Source of the DNA: Saprospiraceae bacterium
GTDB taxonomy: Bacteria; Bacteroidota; Bacteroidia; Chitinophagales; Saprospiraceae
Assembly (NCBI GenBank): GCA_016710625.1
Contig: JADJVK010000001.1
Span: 272,904 to 336,903, forward strand
Length of the DNA: 64,000 bases
Direction of reading: 5' to 3'
The translations under genes were made by a program, and so were the position numbers. The notes beneath the pieces were generated by a model that saw nothing but the letters and a program-made list of their open reading frames with translations, had not been told where the DNA came from and did not search any database. Shown piece by piece: positions 45,042 to 54,786 of the stretch (its first letter is position 1; every line of letters begins with the position of its first letter).

Positions 45042-46742
45042 TTGTACTCAAATTTTAAGATAGTTTTGTATAAAATCATATTACATATCAAATTTATTTG
45101 GGTTCTTTTGGGTTGCCTTTTACTCTCTTCTTGTGCTCAAGTTGGTAATCTTCAAGGGGGTAAAAAAGACGAAACACCCCCAAAAATTGATAGCCTCATT
45201 TCGACGCCTAACAACAGGACAAACGTAAATTCAGCATCCTTCCAACTGGCATTTAACGAATGGATAAAGCTAGATGATCCGATAAATAAAACGACTATTT
45301 CTCCGCCTTTGAAATACAGACCTAAAATTGATTTGAAGGGAAGAACTGTGAAATTCAGTTTTGATGAAAAGGAAATATTGAAAAAAGATGTAACCTATCA
45401 TATCAATTTTGGCGAATCTATCAAAGATTTGACGGAAGGTAATGTGGCTGAAAAGCCAGATTTTATTTTTGCTACTGGTCCGAAAATAGACACTATATCA
45501 GCACAGTTCAGAGTGGTGGATGCTGTAACTGGAGGTTTTTTGGAGAAAATAAAAGTAGAAATGTATGATAATTTGGAGGACTCTGCTTTCACGAAAGAGT
45601 TGCCTTTATATTTTGCATATACCGATAAAAATGGGTTGTGCACCATCAAAAATATTCGAGAAGGCAAATATCATATCTTTGCTTTGGATGACAAAAATCA
45701 AAATTACCAATTTGATTTACCGACCGAAAGTATTGCTTTTTTCGATTCTGCTTTTCAAGTTCAAAAAAATATTGAAAAACCCATTTTTATCAAGTTGACA
45801 AAAGAAAGGCCTAAAACAAAAGTGATCAATCGAACTTTTGTGCATGATGGTTTAATAAAAATAAATTTCAACCAAGAACCTACCAACCTGACCATTCAAT
45901 CCATTCCACAAAAACAGTTTTACACTTTTAGTAAAAAAGATAGCACTTTAATCTATTACAAGCCAGATAATGAAGCTTGGAAAATAGTAATTAATGCTGA
46001 AAATCAATTAGATACAATTGATATAAAAAGAATAGAAAAGAAAAATTTGCCTGCTCCAAAATTTCAATTATTGGAGAAATCCTTACCTTTTCCCACTACA
46101 ATTCAGCCCTATGAGCCTATAAAACTCACTTTTAATCTGCCGATAGCTTCTTTCAATAGGGATAGCATTGTTTTATATGCAGACACGACAAAATCAGTGA
46201 AATTGCCAATTGAGATTAAAATAGATAGCCTAAATGCTAATCATTTAAATATTCAATATGATTTTGGTGATAGTAAATTATATTTGTTGCAAGTAGCACC
46301 AAATGCTGTAAAAAGCTATTACGGAACTACTAATGATTCTATGTTTATCCAGAAATACAATTCTTTGGATAAAAAAACATTTTCAGATTTGATCGTTTTT
46401 ATAGATAGTTTGAACCCAAACTACAATTATATTGTACAGTTCCTTAACAGCAATAAAGATATTTTGAATCAAACTTATCATGAAAATACTTCAAAGGCGA
46501 TAAATAGTTATCATGGATTGAAAATCGAGCCTTATTTTATCAAAATAATAGAAGATGTCAATAAAAACGGGATTTGGGATCCTGCAAACTATAAGGACAA
46601 AACACAATCGGAATATATTTTTCTAAAAAATATCGAAGATTTGAAAGCCAATTTTGTTATTGATAAAAAAATTCAGTTTTTCAAACAGGATTTTGTAGAA
46701 GAAAAAGTAGAGGTCGGAAAAAGACTAAATATTAAAAATTAA
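45042..46742 (+). CDS. Ig-like domain lipoprotein
   Basis: A 566-residue exported lipoprotein. No ATG precedes the signal sequence; TTG 45042 or TTG 45066 is the likely start. The lipobox LLLSSC puts the lipid on Cys31, followed by QVGNLQGGKKDETPPKI, the usual start of Bacteroidota proteins with a bacterial Ig-like (Big_5) domain (FQLAFNEWIKLDDPINKTTISPPL). A prealbumin-like region (TDKNGLCTIKNIREGKYHIFALDD) and further beta repeats follow. Probably anchored to the outer membrane facing outward or periplasmic. lptB follows after 19 bases, suggesting an envelope-related operon. Confidence 0.8.
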   Translation: MYSNFKIVLYKIILHIKFIWVLLGCLLLSSCAQVGNLQGGKKDETPPKIDSLISTPNNRTNVNSASFQLAFNEWIKLDDPINKTTISPPLKYRPKIDLKGRTVKFSFDEKEILKKDVTYHINFGESIKDLTEGNVAEKPDFIFATGPKIDTISAQFRVVDAVTGGFLEKIKVEMYDNLEDSAFTKELPLYFAYTDKNGLCTIKNIREGKYHIFALDDKNQNYQFDLPTESIAFFDSAFQVQKNIEKPIFIKLTKERPKTKVINRTFVHDGLIKINFNQEPTNLTIQSIPQKQFYTFSKKDSTLIYYKPDNEAWKIVINAENQLDTIDIKRIEKKNLPAPKFQLLEKSLPFPTTIQPYEPIKLTFNLPIASFNRDSIVLYADTTKSVKLPIEIKIDSLNANHLNIQYDFGDSKLYLLQVAPNAVKSYYGTTNDSMFIQKYNSLDKKTFSDLIVFIDSLNPNYNYIVQFLNSNKDILNQTYHENTSKAINSYHGLKIEPYFIKIIEDVNKNGIWDPANYKDKTQSEYIFLKNIEDLKANFVIDKKIQFFKQDFVEEKVEVGKRLNIKN

Positions 46743-46761
46743 AATTTCATAAAGCGACATA

Positions 46762-47517
46762 ATGCAATTACGGGCAACAAATTTAATAAAACTCTATGGA
46801 AAAAGAACGGTAGTCAAAGACGTTTCGATAGAGGTAAACCAAGGTGAAATTGTTGGACTTTTGGGCCCAAATGGGGCTGGAAAGACCACCTCTTTTTATA
46901 TGACAGTTGGTTTTATTAAGCCCAACGAAGGAAAAGTTTTTTTGGATGACGAGGATATTACAGATCTTCCGATGTACATGAGAGCTCGAAAAGGCATCGG
47001 TTATTTGCCTCAAGAGCCATCTGTGTTTAGGAAACTGAGTGTGGAAGATAATATCAAAGCCGTACTGGAAATGACTACTCTTTCGGAAAAAGAACAATTA
47101 GAAAAGTTGGAAAGCCTCATTGAAGAATTCCGATTAGATAAGGTGAGAAAAAGTTTAGGGGACACCCTTTCTGGAGGGGAGCGAAGAAGAACTGAAATAG
47201 CAAGAGCATTGGCAACTAGCCCAAGTTTTATCTTACTAGATGAGCCTTTTGCTGGGATCGACCCAATTGCCGTCGAGGATATCCAATACATTGTAGCGAA
47301 GCTAAAAACAAAAAATATCGGAATCCTAATCACTGATCACAATGTGCAGGAAACCCTATCTATCACCGATAGGGCATATCTAATGTTCGAAGGAAGTATC
47401 CTGAAAGCCGGAACGGCAGAAGAATTAGCAGCTGATGCTATGGTGCGAAAAGTATATTTAGGAATGAGCTTTGAATTGAAAAAGAAAATTATTAATTTGG
47501 ATGATGAAAGAAGCTAG
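46762..47517 (+). CDS. lptB: LPS export ABC transporter ATP-binding protein LptB
   Basis: A 251-residue cytoplasmic ATPase powering lipopolysaccharide extraction with LptFG. Walker A GPNGAGKTT at residues 34-42, Q-loop in GYLPQEPSVF near 82, signature LSGGERRRTEIARAL near 138, Walker B FILLDEPFAGIDP near 157 and the switch His in TDHNVQET near 194. LptF, LptG and LptC are not in this window. It sits between an Ig-like lipoprotein gene and two small lipoprotein genes; the first of these overlaps it by 17 bases. Confidence 0.93.
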   Translation: MQLRATNLIKLYGKRTVVKDVSIEVNQGEIVGLLGPNGAGKTTSFYMTVGFIKPNEGKVFLDDEDITDLPMYMRARKGIGYLPQEPSVFRKLSVEDNIKAVLEMTTLSEKEQLEKLESLIEEFRLDKVRKSLGDTLSGGERRRTEIARALATSPSFILLDEPFAGIDPIAVEDIQYIVAKLKTKNIGILITDHNVQETLSITDRAYLMFEGSILKAGTAEELAADAMVRKVYLGMSFELKKKIINLDDERS

Positions 47518-47764
47518 TACTTTTGGAATTGCTATGGTTTTGTTGGTCATGATGAGTTGCTCGGATTCACAAAAATTAACTGCTGAAGATAAATTGGTGA
47601 TTGACACCACCACCTATAGCATCAATAAAAAAATAGATATTGAAAATGCAAAATGGTGTTCGGAACATAGTGATTCTTTGGTTCAAAGGGCGGTAGATTC
47701 CTTGATTGTGTTGAGAAGAAAGCAGATTGCTAAACAATTAGAAGATGTAAAATCACCACAATGA
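47501..47764 (+). CDS. Small lipoprotein
   Basis: An 87-residue protein with signal MMKEASTFGIAMVLLVMMSC and lipid Cys20. The mature part is Lys/Asp/Ser rich and contains KWCSEHSDSLVQRAVDSLIVLRRKQIAKQL, an amphipathic helix with one Cys. The start lies 17 bases inside lptB, and the gene overlaps its successor by four bases. Function unknown. Confidence 0.65.
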   Translation: MMKEASTFGIAMVLLVMMSCSDSQKLTAEDKLVIDTTTYSINKKIDIENAKWCSEHSDSLVQRAVDSLIVLRRKQIAKQLEDVKSPQ

Positions 47765-48087
47765 TCAGAGTAGGATTTTTTTTATTTTTACTTACTGCTA
47801 TTTCCTGTAAGTTTGGGAACAACAAACGGCAAGAATTAATCGCTGAAAAGGTGAAAGAAAACACGACGGCTTATCAGCAACAAAAAAGAGAAACCTGCTT
47901 GAAGGATGCCTTTGAAGTTGCCAATAAAAAAGTAGATTCAATGTTATTAGAGGAAGCTAGGGCTGCAAGTGTTTTTCAGGTAGATAGCGTTTATGTCGAA
48001 GGATATAGACCCCTAAAGCCAGCTAAACCTGCTATTAAAGAGCCTAAAGATACTGAACGAGTAAGTAAGCTTTTCGATATCAAATAA
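47761..48087 (+). CDS. Small lipoprotein, likely paralogue of its neighbour
   Basis: A 108-residue protein with signal MIRVGFFLFLLTAISC and lipid Cys16. Its mature part repeats the layout of the preceding gene: a Cys followed by a helix ending VDSMLLEEA (RETCLKDAFEVANKKVDSM against KWCSEHSDSLVQRAVDSLI). It continues with a Pro/Lys-rich tail (GYRPLKPAKPAIKEPKD) that could span toward peptidoglycan. Function unknown. It ends one base before the convergent glucosaminidase gene. Confidence 0.65.
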   Translation: MIRVGFFLFLLTAISCKFGNNKRQELIAEKVKENTTAYQQQKRETCLKDAFEVANKKVDSMLLEEARAASVFQVDSVYVEGYRPLKPAKPAIKEPKDTERVSKLFDIK

Positions 48088-48088
48088 T

Positions 48089-48718
48089 TTATTGCTTCAA
48101 ATAACTCCCTCTTTTATAGTCACTTGGCAATTCGAATTTTTTTATGGAAAGCGGCACTGGCTTTTCTTCTGCAATAGGCTTCGCCTCAGAAACCAACATT
48201 GGCTGATCGAATTCATAAAGTTTGTACTTTTCTATGATGTCAATAAGCAGCCTGGCATATTCAGTGTTCGTAGCATATCCACATTTTTGCAAACCATAAG
48301 CCCAAGAAGTATAATCCTCCTTTTCGAAAGTAAACAACATGTCGTAATTGCTAGATTTTGTGATGAAATCACTGTGGTCTCTAAAGGAGCCTTCTGGAGT
48401 GTTGTATTTTCTAAAACAAGAAATCGTTTCATCATCGTCCCATTTCTCATAAGTCTCTCCGTCCCAATCATTTCTACACTTAATGCCAAAATGATTATTT
48501 GCATTTTTTGCTAATTCACTTCTACCTGCATCCGATTCCAAAAGTGCCTGACCCATGATAATACTAGCAGGAATATGATAGGTTTTCATATTCTCTTGAG
48601 CCAAACTACTATAAGAATTAATATAGCTTCTAACGTGGCTCGGATGCCGATAGTTTATTGTGAAACTTATGCCAAAAATGGTGATAAGTAAAAAAACGGG
48701 TAATTTTATATGTTTCAT
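48089..48718 (-). CDS. Glucosaminidase (GH73-type) domain protein
   Basis: A 209-residue exported peptidoglycan hydrolase. Signal peptide LPVFLLITIFGISFT at the N-terminus. The GH73 core begins HIPASIIMGQALLESDAGRSELAKNANNHFGIKC (catalytic Glu in ALLESDAG at about residue 62), followed by the FRKYNTPEGSFRDHSDFI and WAYGLQKCGYATNTEYA regions of FlgJ/AcmA-type enzymes. It probably cleaves the glycan strand during growth. No cell-wall-binding repeats are present. Confidence 0.85.
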   Translation of the reverse strand: MKHIKLPVFLLITIFGISFTINYRHPSHVRSYINSYSSLAQENMKTYHIPASIIMGQALLESDAGRSELAKNANNHFGIKCRNDWDGETYEKWDDDETISCFRKYNTPEGSFRDHSDFITKSSNYDMLFTFEKEDYTSWAYGLQKCGYATNTEYARLLIDIIEKYKLYEFDQPMLVSEAKPIAEEKPVPLSIKKFELPSDYKRGSYLKQ

Positions 48719-49012
48719 ATCTCAGTTAATCGAGTAATTTTATGTTTATTATTAACGTAACAAGTTTGGGCAAAAACAGTAAAACAGATACCTATAGGGA
48801 TATTAACGGATATGTATTATAGATTATTCAAAATAGATGCCATAAATCATTTAGATTGGTTTCATATTTTACCCTTTAGAACACATAATTATTTTATTTA
48901 AAGTGATTTAGCTTCTATATCAATTACTTTTATAGTATTATTCTTTAAATATTAGAAAAGATATTTTGTTGAAATTTTTTTTATAAAAATTCGTTTATCA
49001 AATAAAAATTGC
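48719..49012. other. Divergent intergenic region
   Basis: 294 AT-rich bases between the divergent glucosaminidase and protease genes. No reading frame, repeat or confident promoter element was recognised. Confidence 0.4.
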
Positions 49013-50635
49013 ATGAAAGTTAGACTTAAATTTTTGCTTCCGATGGTCGTTGTAGTTGGTTTGTTAACCACCGCTTTTGTAGGAAGCAATGGAGGAAGAT
49101 ATTTCGAAATCGCTAAAAACCTCGAAATCTTTTCAAATTTATACAAAGAAGTCAATGCCAACTATGTAGATGAGCTAGAGCCAGGGAAGTTGATGCGGGT
49201 TGGAATTGATGCGATGTTGAAATCATTGGATCCTTATACAAATTATATCGCCGAATCGGATATCGAAGGATATCGCTTTTATAATGATGGTTCCTATCAT
49301 GGAATAGGGGCAATCTATAAAAACATTGGCGATTATATTACCATAACAGATATTTATGAAAGCTCTCCAGCCAGCAAATCAGGCTTAAAAGTTGGTGATG
49401 TGGTCATAGCAATTGATGGAAAATCGACAAAAGGGAAAAATTTCGATGCAATAGAGTCTATCCTGAAAGGATCAGCAGGTTCTTTGATAAATGTTACTGT
49501 TCAGCGGGCAGGGAAAGAACAGAATATTAGCATGAAGAGAGAAGAGGTGGATATTAAAAATGTACCACATTACAGTATGGTGAGCCCCGAAGTAGGCTAT
49601 ATTGTATTGTCAACTTTCACTCAAAATGCAGGAGAAAATATCGCTAATGCTATCAATGATTTGAAAAAAAATAACCCGGGAATGAAAAGCATTATTCTTG
49701 ATTTGAGGGGAAATGGTGGTGGATTATTGAATGAAGCAATTAGAATTTGTAACTTATTCACTCCGAAAGATGTGCCGATTGTTACGACAAAGGGAAAGAT
49801 TCAAGAGCAAGATATTACTTATAAAACAATGGCTAGTCCATTGGATGAAAAAATTCCAATCGCCATTTTAATTGACAAAAACTCTGCTTCTGCTTCTGAA
49901 ATCGTTTCAGGTACGATTCAAGATTTAGATAGAGGTGTTATCATTGGACAACAATCTTATGGGAAAGGATTAGTTCAAAACACCAAAGATATCGGCTATA
50001 ATGCTAAAGTAAAAATCACCACTTCAAGATATTATATTCCGAGTGGTAGATGTATTCAGGCTGTAAATTACAAGGACGGAGAGCCAGTACATGTTCCTGA
50101 TAATCAAAGAGCTGTATTTAAAACAGCCAATGGAAGAAAAGTGCTAGACGGTGGAGGGGTGAAGCCAGATGTTGTGATGGAAAAGCAAAAGCAATCTGCA
50201 TTGATTAAAACATTAATCGATGAAAATTATATTTTTGATTTTGTAACAGAATATTGTAGTAACAAAACACAGATAGATTCGGCAGATAAGTTTCATTTTA
50301 TGGACTGGGACAAATTCACAACTTTTTTAGATAAGCGGAAATTTGAATACCAAACAGAATCTGAAAAGGCTTTGACGAAACTTAAGGAAGAGGCTACTAA
50401 AGAAAATAGAGGCTTGGATCCAGATTTGAAGTTGATAGAATCTAAATTAAAGGCGGATAAAAAGATGGCTGTTCAAAATAGTAAAAATCAAATTGTTGAT
50501 TTAATAGAACAAGAAATAATCGGCAGATATTACTACCATAAGGGAAAAATCATCATTGGATTGCGAAATGACAAAGAAATTGTGGAAGCAATCAGCATAT
50601 TAAATGATCCAAAGAGGTATAATAAAATTAAATAA
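49013..50635 (+). CDS. S41 family C-terminal processing peptidase
   Basis: A 540-residue periplasmic protease. An N-terminal signal/anchor (FLLPMVVVVGLLTTAFVG) is followed by a PDZ domain with YHGIGAIYKNIGDYITITDIYESSPASKSGLKVGD near residues 95-130. The peptidase core has GNGGGLLNEAIRICNLF, the nucleophile Ser in NSASASEIVSG near 292 and the Lys in SYGKGLVQ near 317, the Ser-Lys dyad of Ctp/Prc enzymes. A long C-terminal helical region follows. It is expected to trim or degrade periplasmic proteins. A strong terminator directly follows. Confidence 0.9.
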   Translation: MKVRLKFLLPMVVVVGLLTTAFVGSNGGRYFEIAKNLEIFSNLYKEVNANYVDELEPGKLMRVGIDAMLKSLDPYTNYIAESDIEGYRFYNDGSYHGIGAIYKNIGDYITITDIYESSPASKSGLKVGDVVIAIDGKSTKGKNFDAIESILKGSAGSLINVTVQRAGKEQNISMKREEVDIKNVPHYSMVSPEVGYIVLSTFTQNAGENIANAINDLKKNNPGMKSIILDLRGNGGGLLNEAIRICNLFTPKDVPIVTTKGKIQEQDITYKTMASPLDEKIPIAILIDKNSASASEIVSGTIQDLDRGVIIGQQSYGKGLVQNTKDIGYNAKVKITTSRYYIPSGRCIQAVNYKDGEPVHVPDNQRAVFKTANGRKVLDGGGVKPDVVMEKQKQSALIKTLIDENYIFDFVTEYCSNKTQIDSADKFHFMDWDKFTTFLDKRKFEYQTESEKALTKLKEEATKENRGLDPDLKLIESKLKADKKMAVQNSKNQIVDLIEQEIIGRYYYHKGKIIIGLRNDKEIVEAISILNDPKRYNKIK

Positions 50636-50963
50636 GTAAAAAAAAAATGCCGTATCAGAATTTGATACGGCATTTTTTTTATCATGTTATCTATTGGATC
50701 TTTATCAAACAGAATCAATACAAAAAACAAACACTATTTAACAAACACTATTATTGTATGAATGATGAATTCTTATATTCACCGATTATGATGCAAAGAT
50801 GCAGCAAGAAAACGGTTCTGACAATTACTTTTTCTTATAAATTCTGAATAACAAATTTGGCTACAAACAATAAAATTACATTTCTATAATATTGATTATT
50901 AGATATTTACATTTTCACTTGCATAATATATAAGGATTTTTTACAAGCAAATTTTAATAAAAT
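50636..50963. other. Intergenic region between convergent genes
   Basis: 328 AT-rich bases holding the protease terminator at its left end. Beyond that no gene, repeat or structured RNA was recognised. No terminator was seen for the minus-strand symporter. Confidence 0.4.
50641..50681 (+). terminator. Intrinsic terminator of the S41 protease gene
   Basis: The 11-bp stem ATGCCGTATCA/TGATACGGCAT (50647-50657 with 50663-50673) is extended by A/T pairs and followed by eight T, six bases after the stop codon. Confidence 0.85.
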
Positions 50964-52682
50964 TTAATTCCTTATACCATCTCTTATCCCGAATTCAGTC
51001 CTATTGAAAAGGATTGCAAATATCATTACTAAAAAACAACCAATAGGGTTTAGCCAAAGATAAGCCAATTCAATTCGCCCAGTTTTATCCATAAAAAACA
51101 AAATGAATATTATCAATTGAGTTATAATGGCGGCGTAAAAAACAGCATTCCCTTTGATTTTTTCGAGAAAAAATGCAGTCATAAAGATGCCTAAAATAGA
51201 GCCGTAGAAAATAGAACCAATAATATTGATTGCCTCTATCAAGTTTTCGAATAATGAAACAAAAATGGCAAATGAGATGACCAATGCTCCCCAAAACAAG
51301 GTAAAAAATATGGATACTTTAAAATAATGTTGGTCGTTCTCGTCTTTTTTAAAAGCCCTTTTATAAAAATCAATAACAGTCGTCGTTGCTAAAGCATTCA
51401 GCTCAGAGGAGGTGGAAGACATGGAAGCTGCAAAAATAACTGCTATCAATAACCCAATTATCCCAATAGGCATATGTTTGGTAACAAAAGTAATGAAAAT
51501 ATAATCGGTATCGTCAGCTACTGCTTTATTGTCTGTTTTAACCACCAAGTCCTTTACCTTGCTTCTTATTTGCTTTTCCTCAACCCCTATTTTCTTTAAA
51601 TCTTCAATATTCGATTTTTGTGCTGTTTTATCCCCACTGTGTACCGAATTGATAAAACTAGTTAGCGATTTATCTTTGTTGGTCTGCAATAAATTATAAT
51701 CCGTTTGCAATATTTTTAAATCATTCGAATTACTACTTTGCTCCACTTTTTCAATATTTACATGATTAAAATGGATGGGAGGCTGGGTAAATTGATAGAA
51801 AACAAATACCATCATCCCAACAAATAATACTGCAAATTGCATTGGAACTTTTAAGATACCATTAAACAACAATCCTAATCTACTCTCTGTCAATGATTTA
51901 CCCGACAAATATCTTTGTACCTGACTTTGGTCAGTCCCAAAATAGGATAAGAATAGAAAAGTACCTCCCAAGATGCCAGACCAGAAATTGTATTTATTGC
52001 TAGGGTTAAAGTTGAAATCAACTAAATTGAGTTTCCCCATTCCACCTGCCAAGGATAGTGCATCAGAAAAAGAAACCTGAGGTGGCAATTTGTAAATTAC
52101 GACTCCCAATGCCAAAAACAAGCCTATTAAAATTACCCCCATTTGTAATTGTTGTGTTTCACTCACTGCTTTTGTTCCGCCAATAGCTGTATATATCACA
52201 ACTAATCCACCAATTATTAGATTTGTCATCGTCAAATTCCAACCCAAAATGGTGGAAAGAATGATAGAGGGGGCATAAATTGTCAATCCTGCCGCAAGTC
52301 CTCTTTGGATTAAAAATAAAGCTGCCGTAAAAAATCTGGTTTTTAAATCGAATCTTGTCTCCAAATACTCATAGGCAGTAAATACTTTTAATTTGTAAAA
52401 CTGAGGAATTACCCATATCGCAAGGATTATCATGGCGATTGGCAATCCAAAATAAAATTGCACAAATCGCATTCCATCATCATAAGCCTGACCAGGAGTG
52501 GATAGAAAAGTGATGCCACTAGCTTGAGTAGCCATGATGGATAGACCGATAGTCCACCATTTCAAATCTCTATCTCCCAACAAATAGGATTCCACACTAC
52601 TCGTCTTCCTTGTTTTCCAAGCTCCATAAATCACTATAAAACAAGTGGTAAGAATCAAAACAACCCAGTCGATTATATGCAT
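50964..52682 (-). CDS. Sodium:solute symporter (SSS family)
   Basis: A 572-residue integral membrane transporter with about 13 helices, starting MHIIDWVVLILTTC. The family core is clear: SYLLGDRDLKWWTIGLSIMATQASGITFLSTPGQAYDDG, GGTKAVSETQQLQ and FGTDQSQVQRYLSGKS. A polar loop of about 100 residues sits between helices 9 and 10 (VEQSSNSNDLKILQTDYN onwards), larger than in many relatives. A -7 box (minus TACTTTTG, 52702-52709) supports this start against longer in-frame extensions. The solute (sugar, sialic acid or similar) is not determinable. Confidence 0.88.
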   Translation of the reverse strand: MHIIDWVVLILTTCFIVIYGAWKTRKTSSVESYLLGDRDLKWWTIGLSIMATQASGITFLSTPGQAYDDGMRFVQFYFGLPIAMIILAIWVIPQFYKLKVFTAYEYLETRFDLKTRFFTAALFLIQRGLAAGLTIYAPSIILSTILGWNLTMTNLIIGGLVVIYTAIGGTKAVSETQQLQMGVILIGLFLALGVVIYKLPPQVSFSDALSLAGGMGKLNLVDFNFNPSNKYNFWSGILGGTFLFLSYFGTDQSQVQRYLSGKSLTESRLGLLFNGILKVPMQFAVLFVGMMVFVFYQFTQPPIHFNHVNIEKVEQSSNSNDLKILQTDYNLLQTNKDKSLTSFINSVHSGDKTAQKSNIEDLKKIGVEEKQIRSKVKDLVVKTDNKAVADDTDYIFITFVTKHMPIGIIGLLIAVIFAASMSSTSSELNALATTTVIDFYKRAFKKDENDQHYFKVSIFFTLFWGALVISFAIFVSLFENLIEAINIIGSIFYGSILGIFMTAFFLEKIKGNAVFYAAIITQLIIFILFFMDKTGRIELAYLWLNPIGCFLVMIFAILFNRTEFGIRDGIRN

Positions 52683-52701
52683 AATATTTTTCTTGTTTAA
52701 A

Positions 52702-52709
52702 CAAAAGTA
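52702..52709 (-). promoter_or_regulatory. Promoter -7 element of the symporter gene
   Basis: The minus strand reads TACTTTTG (TAnnTTTG) 19 bases before the chosen start at 52682 and within any longer reading. Confidence 0.45.
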
Positions 52710-52781
52710 ATTGATATAAGAATAAATTTTTAAAAAATTGGGATTCATTATCATTAATCTAATCAGAAGTTCGCTTTTTTG

Positions 52782-52789
52782 TATATTTG
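52782..52789 (+). promoter_or_regulatory. Promoter -7 element of odhB
   Basis: TATATTTG matches TAnnTTTG and leaves a leader of about 80 bases before the odhB start. No -33 TTG was found at the expected spacing. Confidence 0.4.
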
Positions 52790-52878
52790 CCCAACAAAAT
52801 GAATATTTTTTAGTTTCAATAATATTGAAACTTGATTTTTTTCTTTCTAAATTAAAATTTAGCAACTACAATTAAAAG

Positions 52879-54117
52879 ATGAGTGTAATAGAAATAAAAG
52901 TACCAGCTATTGGTGAATCAGTAACGGAAGTAACCCTATCTCAATGGTTAAAAAATGATGGTGATTTTGTTGGTTTAGACGAACCAATTTGTGAATTCGA
53001 ATCTGATAAGGCGACTTTAGAACTACCTGCTGAGGTAGCAGGTAAATTAATACGAGTTGCTGGAGAAGGTGATGATCTAAAAATAGGTGATGTGGTTGCA
53101 AAAATAGATACTAGTGTCACTGCTGGTGCAAGCCCCACTCCTACACCTAACACAGTAGTTGAAGCTCCGAAAGCTGAGACAAAAGTTGAATCAAAGGAAA
53201 ATCATGCAACTGGACATCCATCGCCAGCAGCAGCAAAGATATTAAGTGAGGCAAATATCTCCACTTCTGCTATCAGCGGAACTGGCAAAGATGGTCGAAT
53301 CACAAAAGAAGATGCAAACCAAGCAGTAAAAACTGGAACAACAGCAGCTCCAGCTACAACTTCTGCCCCTAAAGAATCGCCAACAGTAGCTCCTCCGATT
53401 GCAAATAGCAATTTTAGTAGAAATACGAGAGCTGAAAAAATGAGCAGAATGCGAAGAACCATTGCAAAAAGATTGGTTTCTGCAAAAAATAATACTGCAA
53501 TGCTGACCACTTTCAACGAAGTTGATTTGACGGAAGTGATGGCTTTAAGGGATAAATATCAAGAAAAGTTTGTTGCAAAATACGGGATTAAGCTAGGATT
53601 CATGTCCATTTTTGCTAAGGCATGTGCTAAGGTTTTGATGGAAATGCCTGAGGTGAATGCGATGATCGATGGAGACGATTTGATATATCATGACTATGCT
53701 GATATCTCAATTGCCATTTCAACACCTACTGGATTAGTGGTTCCGCCACTACACAATGTTGAGTCATTGAATTTTGCAGAAATAGAATTTCAGATTAAAG
53801 CATTAGCAGAAAAAGCTAGAAACGGAAAATTAACGATAGAAGAAATGTCTGGTGGAACATTCACCATCACCAATGGAGGCGTTTTTGGTTCCATGATGAG
53901 TACGCCGATTATCAATGAGCCACAATCCGCTATTTTGGGAATGCATGCCATACAACAACGTCCAATGGCAATCAATGGAGAAGTGAAAATCAGACCCATG
54001 ATGTATTTGGCTTTATCTTACGACCACAGGGTGATAGACGGTAGTTCTTCCGTAACTTTCTTGGTGAAAGTGAAAAAATTAATTGAAGATCCTATTTCTT
54101 TAGTGATGGATTTATAA
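52879..54117 (+). CDS. odhB: 2-oxoglutarate dehydrogenase E2 (dihydrolipoyl succinyltransferase)
   Basis: A 412-residue TCA-cycle acyltransferase. The lipoyl domain carries Lys44 in FESDKATLEL. An Ala/Pro/Thr linker is followed by a peripheral subunit-binding domain (SPAAAKILSEANISTSAISGTGKDGRITKEDA) and the catalytic domain with SYDHRVIDGSS near residue 378, containing the active-site His and Asp. The substrate segment matches the succinyltransferase branch. E1 (odhA/sucA), normally upstream, is not in the window; the gene is monocistronic with its own terminator. Confidence 0.92.
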   Translation: MSVIEIKVPAIGESVTEVTLSQWLKNDGDFVGLDEPICEFESDKATLELPAEVAGKLIRVAGEGDDLKIGDVVAKIDTSVTAGASPTPTPNTVVEAPKAETKVESKENHATGHPSPAAAKILSEANISTSAISGTGKDGRITKEDANQAVKTGTTAAPATTSAPKESPTVAPPIANSNFSRNTRAEKMSRMRRTIAKRLVSAKNNTAMLTTFNEVDLTEVMALRDKYQEKFVAKYGIKLGFMSIFAKACAKVLMEMPEVNAMIDGDDLIYHDYADISIAISTPTGLVVPPLHNVESLNFAEIEFQIKALAEKARNGKLTIEEMSGGTFTITNGGVFGSMMSTPIINEPQSAILGMHAIQQRPMAINGEVKIRPMMYLALSYDHRVIDGSSSVTFLVKVKKLIEDPISLVMDL

Positions 54118-54121
54118 ATCG

Positions 54122-54157
54122 AAAAAGCCTTCTGAAATTACTAGAAGGCTTTTTTTA
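54122..54157 (+). terminator. Intrinsic terminator of odhB
   Basis: The stem AGCCTTCT/AGAAGGCT (54126-54133 with 54143-54150), extended by A/T pairs, precedes a T-run a few bases after the odhB stop. Confidence 0.85.
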
Positions 54158-54168
54158 TATTAACTTAT

Positions 54169-54693
54169 ATGCAAATGAAACTAAAATATATTCTCCCCAT
54201 ACTCCTTATTTTAGGTTTGGTTTTAAATTATTTTTATAGAAAACCAAAATTTATAAATGGAGAAAAGCCCTTGGATTTTGAAATTGTTACAAAAAGTGGG
54301 AAAAACATAAAATTATCCCAGTATAAAGGGAAATATGTATTGCTTGACTTTTGGGGTAGTTGGTGTGGTCCTTGTAGGGCAGACAATCCCAAAATTGTTC
54401 AATTATACCACCAATTCAAGGGAGCTAGCTTTACGGATGCCTCGGGCTTCGAAATCATCAGTATCGGAATAGAAACCAATAGTGAGAACTGGGAAACTGC
54501 TATCCAAAGCGACCATTTAGATTGGGAAAATCATTATTCTGCTCTAAAAAGATTCGATGATCCTGTAGCCAAACTATATGGTGTACGTCAAATACCTACC
54601 AAATATCTTATCAATCCAGCCGGTGTCATAATGGGTGTTGACTTGTCTGCCGAGGATATTGCCAAATTACTTTCTCCCAAACTTGTCAAGTGA
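54169..54693 (+). CDS. TlpA-family thioredoxin-like protein
   Basis: A 174-residue protein with an N-terminal membrane anchor or signal (LKYILPILLILGLVLNYF) and one thioredoxin domain. The redox motif is WGSWCGPCRADN near residue 65, and the cis-Pro loop is VRQIPTKYLI near 140. It aligns with the C-terminal domain of the larger protein at 15554 (both have KLYGV-x-x-IP). Expected function: periplasmic disulfide reduction. A second ATG two codons in (54175) is equally possible as start. Confidence 0.85.
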   Translation: MQMKLKYILPILLILGLVLNYFYRKPKFINGEKPLDFEIVTKSGKNIKLSQYKGKYVLLDFWGSWCGPCRADNPKIVQLYHQFKGASFTDASGFEIISIGIETNSENWETAIQSDHLDWENHYSALKRFDDPVAKLYGVRQIPTKYLINPAGVIMGVDLSAEDIAKLLSPKLVK

Positions 54694-54786
54694 CAAAATG
54701 TCTGAAAAAATGAAGTGGCAAGTAACTTGCTAATAGAAAATAACTGAATCAATTTATTTCATTGGTTCGGCGAAAATACTTTTAGT

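Noticed and set aside
50647..50847. Small plus-strand frame after the S41 protease
   Set aside because: It overlaps the terminator stem and has no signal, domain or promoter.
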